Positions 13,049 to 13,370 of a DNA stretch of 13,370 bases are shown piece by piece (position 1 is the stretch's first letter; the number at the start of each line of letters is the position of its first letter). The notes under the pieces are model-generated. The model was not told the DNA's origin. It saw only the letters and a program-made list of their open reading frames with translations, and ran no database searches. Source of the DNA: JBEVOS01 sp964564595 (GTDB lineage: Bacteria > Pseudomonadota > Alphaproteobacteria > Caulobacterales > Aquidulcibacteraceae). The stretch covers positions 1 through 13,370 of the forward strand of contig CAZMCA010000091.1 of NCBI GenBank assembly GCA_964564595.1, in the 5' to 3' direction. Position numbers and translations under genes: made by a program.

Positions 13049-13370
13049 ATGGCCTACGTCGATGGATTTGTCGCTGCGGTTCCCGCAAATGGCCGCGAAG
13101 CGTTCCTCGCGCATGCGCGCGAGATGGACAGCTACTTCAAGAAGATGGGCGCAACGCGCGTCGTCGAATGCTGGGGCGATGACGTGCCTGAAGGCAAGGT
13201 CACGGACTTTCGCCGCGCCGTGAAGGCCGAGGCCAACGAGACCGTGGTGTTCAGCTGGGTCGAGTGGCCGTCCAAAGACGTGCGCAACAAAGCGATGGAG
13301 GCCATGCAGAGCGATGCGTCCATGCAGAACGCCGAAATGCCGTTCGACGGCAAGCGGATGATCTTCGGCG
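13049..13370 (+). CDS. DUF1428 (YbaA-like) protein, cut by the window end
   Basis: From the ATG at 13049 the frame stays open to the end of the window (107 codons). The product begins MAYVDGFVAAVPANGREAFL and has the family blocks ECWGDDVPEGKVTDFRRAVKA (about 40-60), ETVVFSWVEWPSK (63-75) and MPFDGKRMIFG at the visible end. Members are about 117-125 residues, so only a few residues are missing. DUF1428 proteins are small cytosolic proteins with a dimeric alpha+beta barrel fold; their function is not known. A GGAG (13037-13040) lies 8 bases before the ATG. The gene is 55 bases after the ABM gene, which has a related fold, with an inverted repeat between them. Confidence 0.9.
   Translation, partial: MAYVDGFVAAVPANGREAFLAHAREMDSYFKKMGATRVVECWGDDVPEGKVTDFRRAVKAEANETVVFSWVEWPSKDVRNKAMEAMQSDASMQNAEMPFDGKRMIFG

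Noticed and set aside
1..13370. tRNA genes, CRISPR arrays, insertion sequences, prophage or defence genes
   Set aside because: I looked for tRNA-like cloverleaf arms and CCA ends, regularly spaced repeats, transposase or integrase motifs and known defence domains, and saw none.

Overview
The window is a compact, GC-rich (about two thirds G+C by eye) bacterial chromosome segment with a GCG/CGC/GAT-rich codon style. The gene set points to an alphaproteobacterium: an ispH-thrB-rnhA cluster with the aminoglycoside-phosphotransferase-like ThrB, a PA0069-type radical SAM protein, a YpfJ-type metallopeptidase and several alphaproteobacterial-looking lipoproteins. My best guess is the Caulobacterales/Hyphomonadaceae side of the class; this is inference from protein style and gene order, not a search.

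Layout. 1-2851 (+): the C-terminal part of a radical SAM protein, a TetA-like MFS efflux transporter and a zinc metallopeptidase (ypfJ). 2894-6868 (-): a carotenoid oxygenase with all four iron-binding histidines, arginyl-tRNA synthetase (argS) and a 225-residue lipoprotein of unknown function. A divergent promoter region (6869-6999) separates these from 7000-9778 (+): ispH, thrB, a four-helix membrane protein of unknown function and rnhA, chained by 1-4 base overlaps or a 3-base gap. 9779-9856 is a regulatory region with a good promoter overlaid by inverted repeats. It drives 9857-11430 (+), an Acg-type flavin oxidoreductase overlapping a MarR-family regulator. 11497-13370 (+) holds an SDR oxidoreductase, a four-cysteine lipoprotein, an antibiotic-biosynthesis-monooxygenase-domain protein and a DUF1428 protein cut by the window end.

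How genes may work together. IspH (last step of the MEP isoprenoid pathway), ThrB (threonine synthesis) and RNase HI are housekeeping functions sharing a transcript; the membrane protein between thrB and rnhA is the odd member. The Acg-like oxidoreductase and MarR protein look like a self-contained, probably autoregulated redox or detoxification pair. The last four genes could be one operon of small oxidoreductase-type proteins, though their shared purpose is unclear.

I found no tRNA, rRNA, insertion sequence, integrase, CRISPR array, toxin-antitoxin pair or origin. Gene density is high and no gap exceeds 160 bases. I see no convincing new multi-gene system. The most useful leads are the thrB-rnhA insertion, the operator-like repeats before the Acg/MarR pair, and the three lipoprotein or membrane proteins of unknown function.
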